Of a stretch of DNA of 64,000 bases, positions 1 through 12,800 are shown one piece after another; position 1 is the stretch's first letter, and the number at the start of each line of letters is the position of its first letter. The stretch lies in assembly GCF_032854445.1 (NCBI RefSeq), contig NC_088307.1, positions 10,988,017-11,052,016 on the forward strand, in the 5' to 3' direction. The position numbers and the translations under genes were made by a program. The notes under the pieces were generated by a model. It did not search any database, was not told where the DNA came from, and worked only from the letters and a program-made list of their open reading frames with translations. Source of the DNA: Liolophura sinensis. Its lineage: Eukaryota > Mollusca > Polyplacophora > Chitonida > Chitonidae.

Positions 1-250
1 CGTTATCTTCATGTAGGCTTACACGCGGTATCCGTCGCGTGTAAACTCTAGAAGATATTTCCTTACTACGTAAACGAGACACATTCTTCAAATTCAGGTG
101 CTATCATATCATTATAATGCTTCCGAGTAGAGAAGTTTTACGCCAATATGCTATTCCTCACAGTACACAATTTTGAATTGATCACCTCAGCCTAGAGAAT
201 TTCAGCAAGAACTGAGAAGTTCCCAGGTGTTGGACTATTTCTAAATCTTT

Positions 251-904
251 TTACATAATCTTTACATGCAGGGAAATTCCTTGATGAAACCTTAATTCGT
301 CTGTCATGTTCAACGGTTCTCCGTCTAAGAATAATGAGTTATAATCGTGGTGTACAAGTTTTTCAAATCCAAACTTTTCAAATATTCGAGAGGAAAATCG
401 ACCGCTCGACTCTGCCGTTACCAATCGGAAATTCCGCTCTTGAATGAGCTGGAGCGTTTTGGCCACCATTTTTGTCCCGATTCCTTGACTCTGGTATTTC
501 TCTGCAACACAAATGCCTCTGAAATTCACCAGTGTGTCAACGTTGTATTTAGCGAACAGATTTAGCCCTTCGTATAGCTTGTCAGTAATCTCGTAATTTA
601 GGGCAAGTTTTCTCATCTTAGGGTCGTCTTTGGAAAAATTATACGCGTCTGGTTTATCTTTGTACACTATGGCTGCAAACCGAAGGCCGACGATTTCCCC
701 GGTTGACGAATCGATAGCCAGAACAGACAATCTGTCCTTCAGACAGACTGGAAAGGCGACGTCGAACCACAACACTCCGTCCTCACTTCCGGTCATATTG
801 AGGCTCTTGCTGAGCGGCTCTTTGTCGATGAACTCGATACACACGAACTGGCGCACCCGGTCTTCGTCGTCAGCACACAACATTCGAACCTCAATGTCGG
901 CCAT
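251..904 (-). CDS. GNAT-family N-acetyltransferase, arylalkylamine N-acetyltransferase-like
   Basis: Single open frame of 217 codons, ATG at 904 and stop at 251, with no intron needed. The acetyl-CoA binding motif A of GNAT enzymes is visible around residues 131-146: a hydrophobic strand (GICVAEKY) followed by QSQGIGTKMV, which matches the Q/R-x-x-G-x-G/A pyrophosphate loop. It is followed by the expected helix and by the late beta-strand region with RIFEKFGFEKL, typical of motif B. Length matches invertebrate aaNAT-like enzymes (about 210-230 aa), which transfer acetyl from acetyl-CoA to arylalkylamines or polyamines in the cytosol. The substrate cannot be read from sequence. The start is chosen because MADIEVR begins a typical N-terminus and little upstream is conserved-looking. 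It stands apart from the other genes and could be intronless or the last exon of a longer gene. Confidence 0.85.
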   Translation of the reverse strand: MADIEVRMLCADDEDRVRQFVCIEFIDKEPLSKSLNMTGSEDGVLWFDVAFPVCLKDRLSVLAIDSSTGEIVGLRFAAIVYKDKPDAYNFSKDDPKMRKLALNYEITDKLYEGLNLFAKYNVDTLVNFRGICVAEKYQSQGIGTKMVAKTLQLIQERNFRLVTAESSGRFSSRIFEKFGFEKLVHHDYNSLFLDGEPLNMTDELRFHQGISLHVKIM

Positions 905-2081
905 GCTTGATGAAATAGATAAAGAAAATCATCTTGGAATGCAAGGAGATCAAAGTCGTTTCAGTAAATACAAAGAAGCCTTCATGAAAAATAAGTGAAG
1001 ATATAAGTGGAGACGTGTTTGATGATAAAGATTGTGTTTGTTGTTTAATTTATCCATGATTAAAAACTCTATTTCAGTGGACTATTTAATTTTTGCCAAA
1101 GGTTTGCAGCAATTATCACACGAGTGCCGGTTAGACAGGCAAATCCAGAGAATATATTTAACTCTTTATGCCACTGTGTCAAACTTATATATGTAACACC
1201 CCGCGTTTCGAATTTGATTTGAGGATCTAAGAAATGAACGAGCACACAAAAGTTTCCCATATTCGGACACATTGGGTGTGACAAACCGATAAACCGAGTT
1301 TTCAGTTCAAGCCACGTTGGGGGTTTGGGGTGGGGGGTGTCTCCATGTAATTTGCTTTGGTGCTATTTAAAGAGCTACTTTGGTGTCAAAACATCTGTCC
1401 TAAACGCAAGGTGAATTGATAAAGACTGGGACAGTCTGAACTCCTTTCCTAAATTGTGAAAATATTGCAGTGAATTAAAACCGATGTTGTACGTTTCATC
1501 AGAGTATACGGATAGAAGATATTTCTGTCCCTTCCACTATGCCTGGTGTGAAGTCACCCGCGAAAAAGGACTTCATCAATCGCTGGCGTATATCCACAAA
1601 TGACACTGCCCTTTCAAACCCTTTTGACGTCATCCCAACATAAAGGCCTTACTCAACGTCACATCTGCCTGATTCGACGTCATAGGGACACAGCCGAAGA
1701 TTTTGTATTTCAAGGAATCTTCAGTTATATGGGTTAAATAGTCTTATTCATCAAAATCCTACTGAAACATAGTGTTAGGGTTACTCCGTAGGATTTCTTT
1801 CATATCACGGTATTTCTACTCAGTTTGTATTCTGACCAGAGTGGCACTTTAAGCATTTGCACGAATGGTTAGAAGGTTATAAAGCCTAACTCAGGTGAGT
1901 TGACATAAGGCCGTATGTCATCGTTTAGCTGTGACCATTTGTTAATTATCGCACTTTGGTCGCCATTCTGGCTTACTCTGGTTGCTGTAAGTTTTCCACT
2001 ATACTGTATTCCTGCATTAGTCATGACTCTGTTGGTGGACTAAGCATCACCGAGTACTGATTCCTTTGCCTCGTTTAATGA
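905..2081. other. Intergenic DNA
   Basis: No supported gene. This is upstream of the acetyltransferase on its strand, so its promoter should lie near 905-1100, but I see no clear TATA or Inr element. Short open frames here have no recognisable domains. Confidence 0.4.
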
Positions 2082-2085
2082 AAAA

Positions 2086-3594
2086 AACTAGTCTAATTTC
2101 ATTTTTTTTCTTGCGACAGTACAAACCTCCAACGCATAGATGTGTAGAATTTCTGGCGTTCCGTGTCACTGACGAAAGGCAAGTTTGGTAGAGCGCAAGA
2201 CTTTTACAGATTGTTAAATATAGGCGACATGTTGAAACAAACACAGTGAAGTCCCATATCTTGGGTGATAAAACTATTACAGACAGGCGGGGCATGTGAT
2301 ATAAGCTGGTAGCAGTGAACAGGGCGCTTGAGGACTGCAAATCTGGGGACACTTACTCTCCCCCTTTAATACTCATGTACACGACAAAATATGTATGATA
2401 TCGATTATTGTAACTACATTACCTGCACCAATGCCCGGGGAGATTTCTTTAACACAGCGTCCTTAAGATATAGGAGAACAGACTAAACTCACAGGCAGGT
2501 ATATGTCTACGTTTATGTTATGTTCTTTGACAATGTAGGTCATACTTTTATGTTTTTAGTGTGACCTTTGGTTTTACTTTATAATCTATTCGTGGGACAG
2601 TATATCACCTGGTGAAGTGGAGCACAGTGAACAAGGATTTGTATTTCATTTATTTTTAACTGTAATTTAATGAGAAAAAAGTTTTCACATATACGATAGG
2701 GGACAGTTTTGTGGATGGGGAAAGCCGGCTGCACATGTCTAACCATAGAATGTTGACAAGTTACTGACGAACTTTTCCATGTTTGACGTAGACCAACAGA
2801 TAGGCACACCATACTGTTCACTGGTGGTAAAGGAGTAAAAGTAATTCATATCAAACATAGGGTTAGAACCTGCCTATACGGTGTGTGTCCCATAGGATGG
2901 AAACACATACACTTTAAACACTCGGCCACGGCCACTTCTCAGCATGGGATGGAAGTTTACCGTTCGTCCTATTGAAGAATCACCCAACATAAATCGGTTT
3001 TATTTACCTATGCAGAGCTAGAGATTCTGTTGAACTAGCTAGAGCTAATTGTTTTACACAACGCTGTCAGCGAGATCTTTCTAAATGAAATTTAAAACGA
3101 TAATTATACGTTATCCATTATATATTATAATCATAAAATACCAATTACTTGTTAAAGGCCGGTAAAGCTCATAATTACAGAAAGAAAGAAGGATTTGCTA
3201 TAGCACAGGGCACACATATACGCTTAATATGTATTGGTAGAAATTATAATAATAGTGACGGCTCATGTTGTTTCCTCTCCCTTCCACAGCGCAACACCCT
3301 GCCCATCCCTTCCGTATCTCAATAGTACTCAGCACCTTTTACACACTATCTGTGTTTATTGTAATTATGGCACAACTATAAGCCTAATGGTGAGTAACAT
3401 CCATTTAAGTGAATAAAGTCGGTTATGTCCTTCGTAGTCACAAGACTGGAAAACTGTTAAGTATGACGCTAATGCCCAAGTCTTGCGCTCTGCCAAACTT
3501 GCCTTTCGTCAGTGACACCTAACGACAGAAATTCTACACATCTATACGTTGGAGGTTTCTACTGTCGCAAGAAAAAAAATGAAATTAGACTAGT
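2086..3594. mobile_element. Candidate non-autonomous DNA transposon with ~124-bp terminal inverted repeats
   Basis: The segment around 2086-2207 reappears in inverted orientation at about 3478-3594. Both copies read inward from ACTAGTCTAATTTC, then a T-rich stretch, CTTGCGACAGTA, and CAAGTTTGG just before GCGCAAGACTT. Only scattered substitutions separate them. The 1.27 kb between them has no transposase-like frame. A clear target-site duplication is not visible at the outer edges. The alternative is two independent copies of one short repeat in opposite orientation. Confidence 0.5.
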
Positions 3595-4682
3595 TCACCC
3601 ACTCACACCCTGTACTGCGTTGTCAAAGAGCATAGATAGCAGCACTATTGCAACACAGTATATTCCTCGTGTACAACTGAGTGGACATTTGCCTTGCACA
3701 AGATTCGGGCTCAAACCCCGCTTTAGACAGGAAATTTGTGAATTCTTTCGCTCTTACTGTTTCTAGAGCTCCGGCTGTTTACACAGTCTAACGTTCGTTA
3801 AAGGCCACTTGTCTTCCACCAATAGGGGGAAAGTTCGTCAGTAAATTGGTATGGTCGGACTTGCTTGGTGATTTACGCCAGGTACTCTATTTCTACTCAC
3901 GAATGTGATCAGTATCGTGTAAAGTATAAAACAGTCTTTATTTAGCAAAGATCACAACATTGTGACGAGATTAATCAAACCATGATCTGTCAGGAAAAAC
4001 TACACTGTCAAGTTTCTGTCGCGATTTAGACGAGATTTGGTCGAGAAATCAACGCAGAGCGAAATTCCAGCAAGCAGGCAAGTTTCGATCGATAACGGGT
4101 GCGAGATATGCATGAGTTTCTCTACAGATTGTCCTCGGAATGTCGCTCAGTCTTGCTGTGTTTTTCGAATATAGATGTTGACGGGTTGTGGCAAAAGCAA
4201 GCATGGCCGCATCCGGTTTCCGTAGATTCTGGCACTAGGAAGTTAAAGGTATATAGAATAGATTCTAATTGGCTGCACTGATTGATAGGCAAGTCCAGGC
4301 CATGCCTGTCCTAAGCTGAATTTTAGATGGGGCAGATCTATTCAAGCGTGACCAAGGCTGAAAGGCAAAACTCAGTAAACCCTTTGTCCATAGTAGCCAA
4401 TCAGTGTTGATTGTGTATCCCTTTAAACGGGGACTTCCAGTAAATAAACCTCATGAGGACGTTAAGATGGGGTGGATTATGACGTCTCAAATACACTATA
4501 CATTGTTCAAAAAATCTGATGCAGTTTTACATTAAAATCCACATGTTGCTGTGACGTGGTGAAGGGTATATCCCGGGCTCAATACCGACTCGAGTCAATA
4601 CCAAAAACTTTGACATCAGTAACCTAGTTCTTATCTCACTTGGCAATGAGTGTAAGATGAATGGACCAAGTACTGTTTTGTC

Positions 4683-4860
4683 CCGTGTTAGAATAATGTG
4701 ACTGGGTCGGGCAGCATGTCTGTTGTCTTCGGCATGGCCTTACAGTCAGGCAGCACTATAATTATGTGGGTGTTCGGTCCGGTGTGCTACAAGGAGACAC
4801 CGTCGTGATATGATCGAAATGACGTTGGATGTGACGTTAAACACGATTCAAACTAAGAAC
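4683..4860 (+). repeat. Second dispersed repeat family, copy 1
   Basis: Contains GTGACTGGGTCGGG, then CATGTCTGTTGTCTTCGGCATG and a 3' part with GACACCGTCGTGATATGA and GACGTTAAACACGATTCAAA. Related copies occur at about 9585-9715 (plus), 41575-41880 (minus) and 59690-59835 (minus). They share the CTTCGGCATG core and, in the minus copies, an ACTGAGCGCCAAGCG segment. The 3' GACGTTAAACAC..CAAA end looks SINE-like. Confidence 0.5.
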
Positions 4861-5073
4861 CAGACATTAGAATCCCTTGCCATGATGCAAATAAAAAGAT
4901 CGACTAATCATCCATTGCAGTTTTGAATCGAACACACAAGCCATCTCTGCCCTTCCACTGACCAATAAACAATAGTCTCCACAGTCTTACGACTTCCTGT
5001 GTCTTGGGACTGAAAGACAAAAAAGTTTAACCACTGGGCTACATTTTCAATGTTCGACTCATTATAGGCTCAC

Positions 5074-5265
5074 GGGTCCTCCGTGGCTCAGTCGGTTAGC
5101 GCGCTAGTGCTGTGTAATGACCCCGGAGCCTCTCGCCAATGCGATCGCTGTGAGTTCAAGTCCAGCTAATGCTGGCTTCCACGTATCACGTATAAAATCT
5201 TGCGGCAACCTGCGGACGGTCGTGGGGTTTTCCCACATGTGAAATATTCTTAATAAATTATAGGC
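5074..5265 (+). repeat. tRNA-derived SINE, full 5' head
   Basis: The head holds a pol III A box (TGGCTCAGTCGG, 5084-5095) and a B-box-like GAGTTCAAGTCC (5152-5163). A body with GCAACCTGCGGACGGTCGTGG follows, then the tail motif GTGAAATATTCTT. Part of the body before the tail is deleted. This is the reference head for the SINE family recurring through the window. Confidence 0.85.
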
Positions 5266-5715
5266 TCCCGGCAATGTTTTATGATTATTTCCGACCCTTT
5301 ATAACCTACATGCGACTGGTGTATTACGACGCATTAAAGACTACTTCACTTGTATGAGGAATATCAGCACAATTTGACAGGTAAAGGCCTACAAACCACT
5401 CTTCATTAAGCCTCGTCCACAAAAGTGGCGACTGGATTTGCACTTCCCCCATCTTTATTCAAAAGAGTTGGATTCGAACTTGCGACTTCATTTACTAAAG
5501 ACTAGATCATCATTCGGAGCATACGTGCACCATGATTGCGGGTTGTGGAATCGATTACAAATTGAAATGCAGCTTTAAAATTTGCATAAATAAATAACTA
5601 GTTAAAATGTATCAAAAAGCATTTCTTTTTCACATGTCACTTAAAAATGAGCTATGTATCAAAAATTAACTTTCAATCATTAAAGTTATATAGATATAAA
5701 TAATTTTATTTGATT

Positions 5716-5868
5716 TTTTTTATTGGTGTTTTTCGTTGTACTCAAGAATATTTCACTTATACGACGGCAGCCAGCATTATGGTGGGATGAAACCGGGCAG
5801 AGCCTGGGGGAAACCCACGACCATCCGCAGATTGCTGGCAGAGCTTACCACATACGGCCGGAAACAAT
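5716..5868 (-). repeat. tRNA-derived SINE, 3' portion
   Basis: On the minus strand it carries the family body and tail (CCGCCGTCGTATAAGTGAAA class sequence). The head is missing, as is usual for 5'-truncated retroposition. Confidence 0.75.
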
Positions 5869-6302
5869 TGTACACGCTTATGTTAACCTGTTATTATGAT
5901 ATGAGTCATGATGATATACATCAAATTTATTCAAATTTTGTTTCCAGTTGATTCGAATTTCAAACTGCTGAAGTCCGTATTTCATGGAAAATAAAACATA
6001 ATCAGCTCACACGTATTATCAAAATTGTTGGCATTAGCCCTGAATTCAGATGCTATAATTGTGCTTTCAGGACATAACTCTTTTGAGACTGATAACAAGG
6101 TGACATATCTATTTGCTGATCGCGTCACATGATGTCATTATTAGTGCAACCAGTTAGCCCTTCCAGGAAATCTTGGCTGTTCTGTCCATATCTTATTTTA
6201 TCGTACAAAATAAATATACAGAACTTGTGTAAATTTTTTTACTGTAGATTGTCAGTGTCCCAGCCCAGTACAACTTATCACGTGAAACCACGAGAACTTT
6301 TT

Positions 6303-6580
6303 GCAGGATAACTACAGTTGGTCATCGTGTTCAGGTTTCCGCCCAAACGTCTGTCCCACGGGGAAACCTTCTTCATGATAACCCTCCGCAGGATAACTAC
6401 AGATGGTCATCGTGTTTAGGTTTCTGCCTAAATGCCTGTCTCACGTGGAAACGCCCTGCCTGCTAACCCTCCCTGCAGGATAACTACAGTTGGTCATCGT
6501 GTCCAGATTTCAGTCTAAACGTCTGCCTCATCAGGAAACCATATACATGATAACCTTCCTGAAGATAACTAGAGTTTTCT
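6303..6580. repeat. ~86-bp direct repeats immediately upstream of gene A
   Basis: Units start at about 6303, 6388, 6475 and (partial) 6560. Each begins GCAGGATAACTACAG, followed by TGGTCATCGTGT. They diverge by about 10-20%. The last ends about 145 bp before the gene A start codon, so the array occupies the likely promoter or 5' UTR. Confidence 0.8.
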
Positions 6581-6724
6581 CCGAAAACTTAACGCAATTT
6601 CACGACAATTTCTTTCAACGTACATGATCCCTTCCAGACCATACTGTCCTGAAAACTTCAAAGTGTTCACCTTATAGTGAATCAACAGCTGATCAGACCC
6701 TGGCAATAACGCCCAAACGGAGAC

Positions 6725-9700
6725 ATGGGTGTGAACAAAGCATCGATCTTCCTGCTGTTCCCTTGCCTTTTGTTGATGGGATATTCTGTTATGTCTTCTC
6801 AAGATAAAGTTGGTAAGTTGGAACCAATTCTTATTTTTCCAGGGGTTTTTTTATTTGTCTTTTTTGTGGGGTGGGGGGGGGGGAGTCTGGGGAAGTGGGG
6901 TGGTTGCCCTTGTGAGTTAATTAATTCCAACATTGGGTTGATTACATCAGCTACACAGTTATTGGAGAGGGGATGGCTTGGGTCTCTAGATCCACCAAAC
7001 AGAGAAAGTTAGAATGTAATATGCTGATAGAATATGCTTTGCACAAACCGTTTTCACATCCTAAAAATTCTTGAAAATACGTTTATTATCATATTTGTTG
7101 CGTGACGAAAAATGGTTGAATTTGAATTTGAAGGTAACAAGCATGCTACCTGACGTAGTTTATTCTACTGATCACGTGGTTTTATTTCCAATGTATACGT
7201 TTGTAGCATTAAAATTCCGAACAGTTGCATTTTGCTGACATTCACATATCACGTGACAGAAAACGCTTACATTTTTGAGCTACTGAAATGATAGGACAGC
7301 ACATGACTGTATGTGTCACGTTGTGTGTATTGCTAAGTTATTTTCGTTTGCATACCATCTGCATGAAGTTCAATTTCTAGCATGTGACTCTGTGTGACAT
7401 GTTGTCTGTATTGCTAAGGTACTTTATTTTGCATACAATCTGCATGAAAATGTGACGCTGTGTGGCAGGTTGTCTGCATGGCCAAGGTAATTTCTTTCCC
7501 AAGTCATCTGCAAGAAATTGACTTTCCAACGCGGGACTGTGTTTGCAACGTTGTCTGTATTGTGTTACATTCAACATAATGTTTTCCTAATATAATAGAA
7601 TGATTATGTTAAACTAAAGCAAAAGAAGGCACAAATATAGCTACAGGTAGCGATGCCGGGCATCCAACGATGATCGGTCTGCCGGATAGTCTGTTCCTAC
7701 AAACATTTCTTACGATTTATTAGCACCTCCAGCTTTTGTGGTGTTACTTTCCGTTAAATATAGTCTATGTCTAGTATTGGCATACTAGCTGCTATTCCTG
7801 AAATGTCTCTATAGCATTATTTATACAGGATGTGCCATCCCTTTCGTTTCGATGACGTCACTTCTGAATGTGCGCAAATGTTGCCTTCTTGCCCTGGGAA
7901 ATCTCATGATGTTCCTCTCTTGTCTCTAGAGTCATTTGTAAAAGAGAATTAATCCCCTCTGCTTTTGACGATTTCTCATCAAATCAGTATAACGGCCATC
8001 CATCAGTTCATACACGTTTACTTTTGAGGGATTTAGGCAGTGCCACAGGTTCTAACTGTTCAGTGGAAAAGTAAGCGTGATGAGACATGATTTAACGCGA
8101 GATTTTCAAGCTATAGTATTCAAGTTTTCGCAATATATAAACTGTGCCCCTTACAAACCTGTACAATATTTTGGCTATAGTGGAGAGGGGAAGCTCTTTG
8201 TAAAACGTAATATTGCAATCTAAGACTATCATACTTAAAATTAAGACATAACACGTGCAATGTTAAAGATGTTAAAAAAACCTGATAACCTGATATGATT
8301 ATGTTACAACTTGAAAACAAGCATTGTGTGCCTTAACATTTTTAAGTGTTGGCCCTCATAATGTATTATTTTGACACCTAGAAAATGTTGAAAGTTTATG
8401 TTCGTTTCAAAAGAGTAATAGTACAGGAAGAACAGGTTTCGAACAATGATGGCGTGGAAGTAAAAATTAGAACAAAATGGTTTCCGACGGTCATTTACAC
8501 TGTAGTTTAATGGTGACAACGGTTTTGTACCAAGCGACAGCTACTGCTTCAGTCACTGGGGGATAATTGATGAGTCTGGGGGAGAGAGAAAATTAATATA
8601 ATTTATCATCTGCTGAACAACATCAAAAGCCATTCATCAATTCGTTGTAACTTTTGACATCAGTGGAGTTCTTAATTTCTCCACATTATGTTCATGGCAT
8701 CTTGTGAAAATGTGTTGTAAATCCGGGCTTCCTCTCACATTATTTTAGCAATGCCTTAACGTTTCTGTATTTCTGTTTCACTTGCGTGTATGTATGTACT
8801 CACTGAAGCAATATGTCCAAAATATACTGAGAGAAATGATGTCATATATATAGTTATACACAGACTGCCTCAGATCCGATGGTGTTTCGTGCGATGTACA
8901 GATAGAGGCAATTATATTGTGCAATTACTTATCGTCAGAAATTCTCTTTCAAAAATATAAAATTAAACAAAATTCTCATTTTATTTCAGTTTATCAACTG
9001 ACAATTGAGACGTGTGGAACCAGGTTGGCTGGTACGGAGTCTGATGTGATCGTTTCATTGTTCAACAAAACTGGTATAGAGTCAGAGACGACGATCTCCA
9101 GAAAAGGAGGAAGATTAGATACAAACAAGTAAGTATAGCCAAATTCGATATGCCCTTGCGGGAATTTACCACTAGTGTGATGAGACAAAACATGAACATA
9201 TTTATTTATTCTTTTATTTATTGATTGATTTATTTATCTGTTTATTTATTTATTTATTTGATTTTTGTTTAGCACCATATGACCAAGAATGTTTTACTTT
9301 TACCATGCCGTCAAGTATTATCGCTGCATGAAACCGTAGTGCATATGAAAACCACTCACCTTTTGGCAAGTTGGTGAGGAACATTCCTGCAGGTGACGCA
9401 CAAAAATGCACAACATATTGGTGGAAGTCAGGTGGTCATAAGCAGACTTTATAGGTTTCGCAAACGGCCATACGATGGTCTCACTCGTGTCCAACAGGTG
9501 TTGCCTACGTTAACATGGCAGTGTAGTCCAGAACCTTGTTTGGCGCTCGCTTGGCAATCAGCAGAGAGAGGTTGAAGCAAGAACACATGACTAGTTGGCC
9601 CGTCCTTAGTATAATGCCACTGGTTGAGGTGCCATGTCTGGTTTCTTTGGCATGATTCTTCAGTGACGCCATGGTCGCGGCCTACCACAAGAAGACACAC

Positions 9701-9777
9701 TAAAAATGTATATACACATATCAAATGACCCCTCGTCTACATACGATTGAAAAACGTTCATACATACATACATGCAT

Positions 9778-9854
<77 letters not shown>

Positions 9855-12800
9855 GCATTAATGTATGAGAGGCCCCGCCCGTTTTCGTCATCGAAAATTG
9901 TTTTTATTAGTTTCTTCCATATCACGCTATGTATACATATTGATTTTGCTTGAAAACCCGATCCCGCACCTAACTCATCACATCGTGGTGTGGTCATTTT
10001 TGGGCGTTTAAAGTGCGTGAAAAAAGGAGACTGCGTTAGAGGGCCAGCGCGGCGCAATGACCCTCTGACCAATGCATTTCTTGTCATTTGAAGTTCAGTT
10101 CATACTGGCTTCCTCTCCGGCCGTATGTCAGAAGATTTGCCAGCTACCTGCAAATAATCATGGCATTCCCCTGGGCTCTGCCCGCTTTTTTCTCACCATA
10201 GTACTGGCCGCATTTGTGAAATATTCATGTATAAATAATTTAATGAGCGTGAATATACTTTTTACATGAATTTTTATCATGTTCGATGAATTTTATTACC
10301 TGAAATATTTATTTTAGGGGATGTGCAAGGTAAATCAGTAAATCAAAATCTGGTTTTCTGAATAATATACATTATTGTATATCCCATCCATTTCAAAATG
10401 CTTTGATTTGCCTCACCGTGTGGTAAAGCAACTCAAAGGGACGTCACGACAATGTCGAAATTCCGCATTGCCTTTCTACATGGAAATGTTTCCACTGAGC
10501 TCTGTCCGGTTTCCCCCCACTGTGAATCCTTTCTTAAAAGTTCTGTAAGTCCAAAGTCGTGTAAAGCAGTTGCTGAACTGAATTAAGCTCGTGACTGCTA
10601 GCCACGAGGCACATGTTCAATCTTACTCAGGCATGAGAAAGCCTTTTAGTTCCAATGGATGAGACGATCTGCATAGGCATCGAATCCTGTGCAGACTTCC
10701 AAAACAACATGGGTTTATTTTTTTTCATTTAGCAGCTATTCAATTGATATGAAATCCTGAAGCCTTACTGAGAAATATTTCACTCATACTACATAGGCTA
10801 GGATTATGGAACGAAACAGGGCAGAGTCCTGCAAAACTCTCAACCATGTGCAGTTTGCTGTTAGTACGAGACACGATGTCTGTATGACGTGAGCTCAGGA
10901 TGACAGCATTGATGAGAGGCCCCTGGGTTACTGTGCTACTCTGACCACTTGGCTGCGCTTGAATATCCCTGTGTTGTTTTCACTCTTTAAGTGTCGTTTT
11001 AGAATTTTGAGGAAATTTGAAATCAACAAGTAATGCCTCCGTCACAGTTTCCTCGTCAATGTTTACAGAAACCGGGAGAGCAAATTACATGTATATATAC
11101 ACAGCAGAGTCACGGAATGCGTTTGGCATATAAAGTTACCTCCCTTTGGTAAAATTCAGCATGGAAAAAAAGTCCCCAGGATCCACTATTCAATAATATA
11201 GGACTACGTTCGCCTTAAACTACAAATTACCGCATACGAGGGCGAACGTACCGTACTGTTGGACAGTGTGCTTTTTACAGACGTTCGAGCCATAGCAATT
11301 TAAATATATTCATTTTTCGGCAGAGGGGCGGGGATGGGGGTGGGTGGAGGCTAGTTTTGCGGTAACATCACTCTAGCACAACAGGGGGACACAGCAATAG
11401 CTAATGACTCATTTTCTTATGGCAAGAGCTTATGTACAAGAGTTTTATTATACCTTGGCGGTAACATCTTTATTCTCATATGACACACGACGATCGGTGA
11501 CCTGCTATGTCTTCAGCTCTACGGAAATGTCAAGGTTTGTGTAATATCTTGTATAAGCGCGTACAGGGCCACAACAGTTTATGTAGAAATGTGGCCACAG
11601 ACCCCCATTAGTTTTCCATAAGAGACAATGTTAACGTTTAGCGCTGTAGCTCAGTCCCAAACATTCCGTGACCAATACGCTCTGGCGCATACTTGGCCCA
11701 GCCTGTGAGAAAGAGGCCATACAAATCTTGACATAGGTTGACCGTCAAAATCTGGGTCTTTCCATGCCGGCAGCTGGGAGAGGTGCCTAGCAACGCCAAG
11801 GGGGCGTCACTCGCAGCCTCATCACCACCTGTCTCTTTGTGTCCTGTCGCACGGAATTTCACTTCCATCATTAAAACTTATACCTGCCCAAAATTTGGAC
11901 AATGTTCATCATTTTGATACCAAGCATGCACCTGTACACCAAAAACGGCAGACTGGCAGCAAAAAAAGACTTTACGCCCTAAAATACACAGAACTACAAT
12001 CGTCCTACCGAAAAACGGAAATTGTAATTGGGGTCTGTGTCCATGTAATGGCTGCGCCCATACCACACGACACTTGATCGCTGTTCACTGTTAATACAAA
12101 CTGTATTGTACCTTTTACATACGAAACCTTGTTTGAATTAATTACATATTTTGGCGACGAGGATGGGATTGCTGCTGTAGAGTGTTCAGTCGATGGCTTC
12201 GCACGTAAAAATCGAGGAATTCGAAGAAAAGGTGAGCGGCAGTTGGACTGAATACATTGAACGTTTAGAACATTATTTCATTGCTAATGACAATGAAGCT
12301 GAACGGAATAAGCGTTCAATCCTACTCAGTGTTTGTGGAGGAAGCACTTATAAACTTATAAGGAATTTAGTTGCACCTGAAAAACCTGGCAAAAATACCT
12401 GGTGAAAATCGTCGGTGATCACCAGAGCATATTCAGATATGCAAAAACAATCGAGTGAAGGCCCCAGGAGAGTCAGTTGCTGTGTTTGTGTGTGAATTAC
12501 GTCGACTTTCTGAGCATTGTGACTTTAGACGATCTCTAAATGAAATGCTCACAGACAGGTTGATATGTGGAGTGAAAGATGACAGAATCCAAAGAAGATT
12601 ACTGTCGGAGCTTTGATTAACGTTCCAAAGGGCGTATGACGTAGCTACAGCTATGGAATTAGCAGCTAAAAACACCCAGGACCTTCAACATACTCGGCAA
12701 TCCACACAACCTGTAAAACAAACAGAAGTCAATAAAATGCGGGCCAAACCATGTAAAACTTCGTTTACAGTATGCTCTCGCTGTATGGGAAATCACGAGC

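Larger units (their letters stand above)
3600..6300. other. Intergenic, repeat-containing
   Basis: No supported coding gene. It contains two SINE copies (5074-5265 plus; 5716-5868 minus) and a copy of a second dispersed repeat (4683-4860). The rest is AT-rich unique-looking sequence. Confidence 0.4.

Noticed and set aside
1069-1284. 71-codon minus-strand frame upstream of the acetyltransferase
   Set aside because: It shows no domain, has ordinary AT-rich composition, and is not needed to complete the acetyltransferase.
5074-5165. tRNA gene
   Set aside because: A and B boxes are present, but the sequence continues into the SINE body found at about 20 other sites and lacks a full cloverleaf; it is a SINE head. 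The same applies to 49290-49381.
9660-10087. Long Cys/Val and Thr/His open frames on both strands
   Set aside because: They are translations of the (CA)n microsatellite.
11638-12066. Minus-strand frames of 77 and 62 codons
   Set aside because: They lie antisense within the unmatched centre of the 5' LTR, with no recognisable domain.
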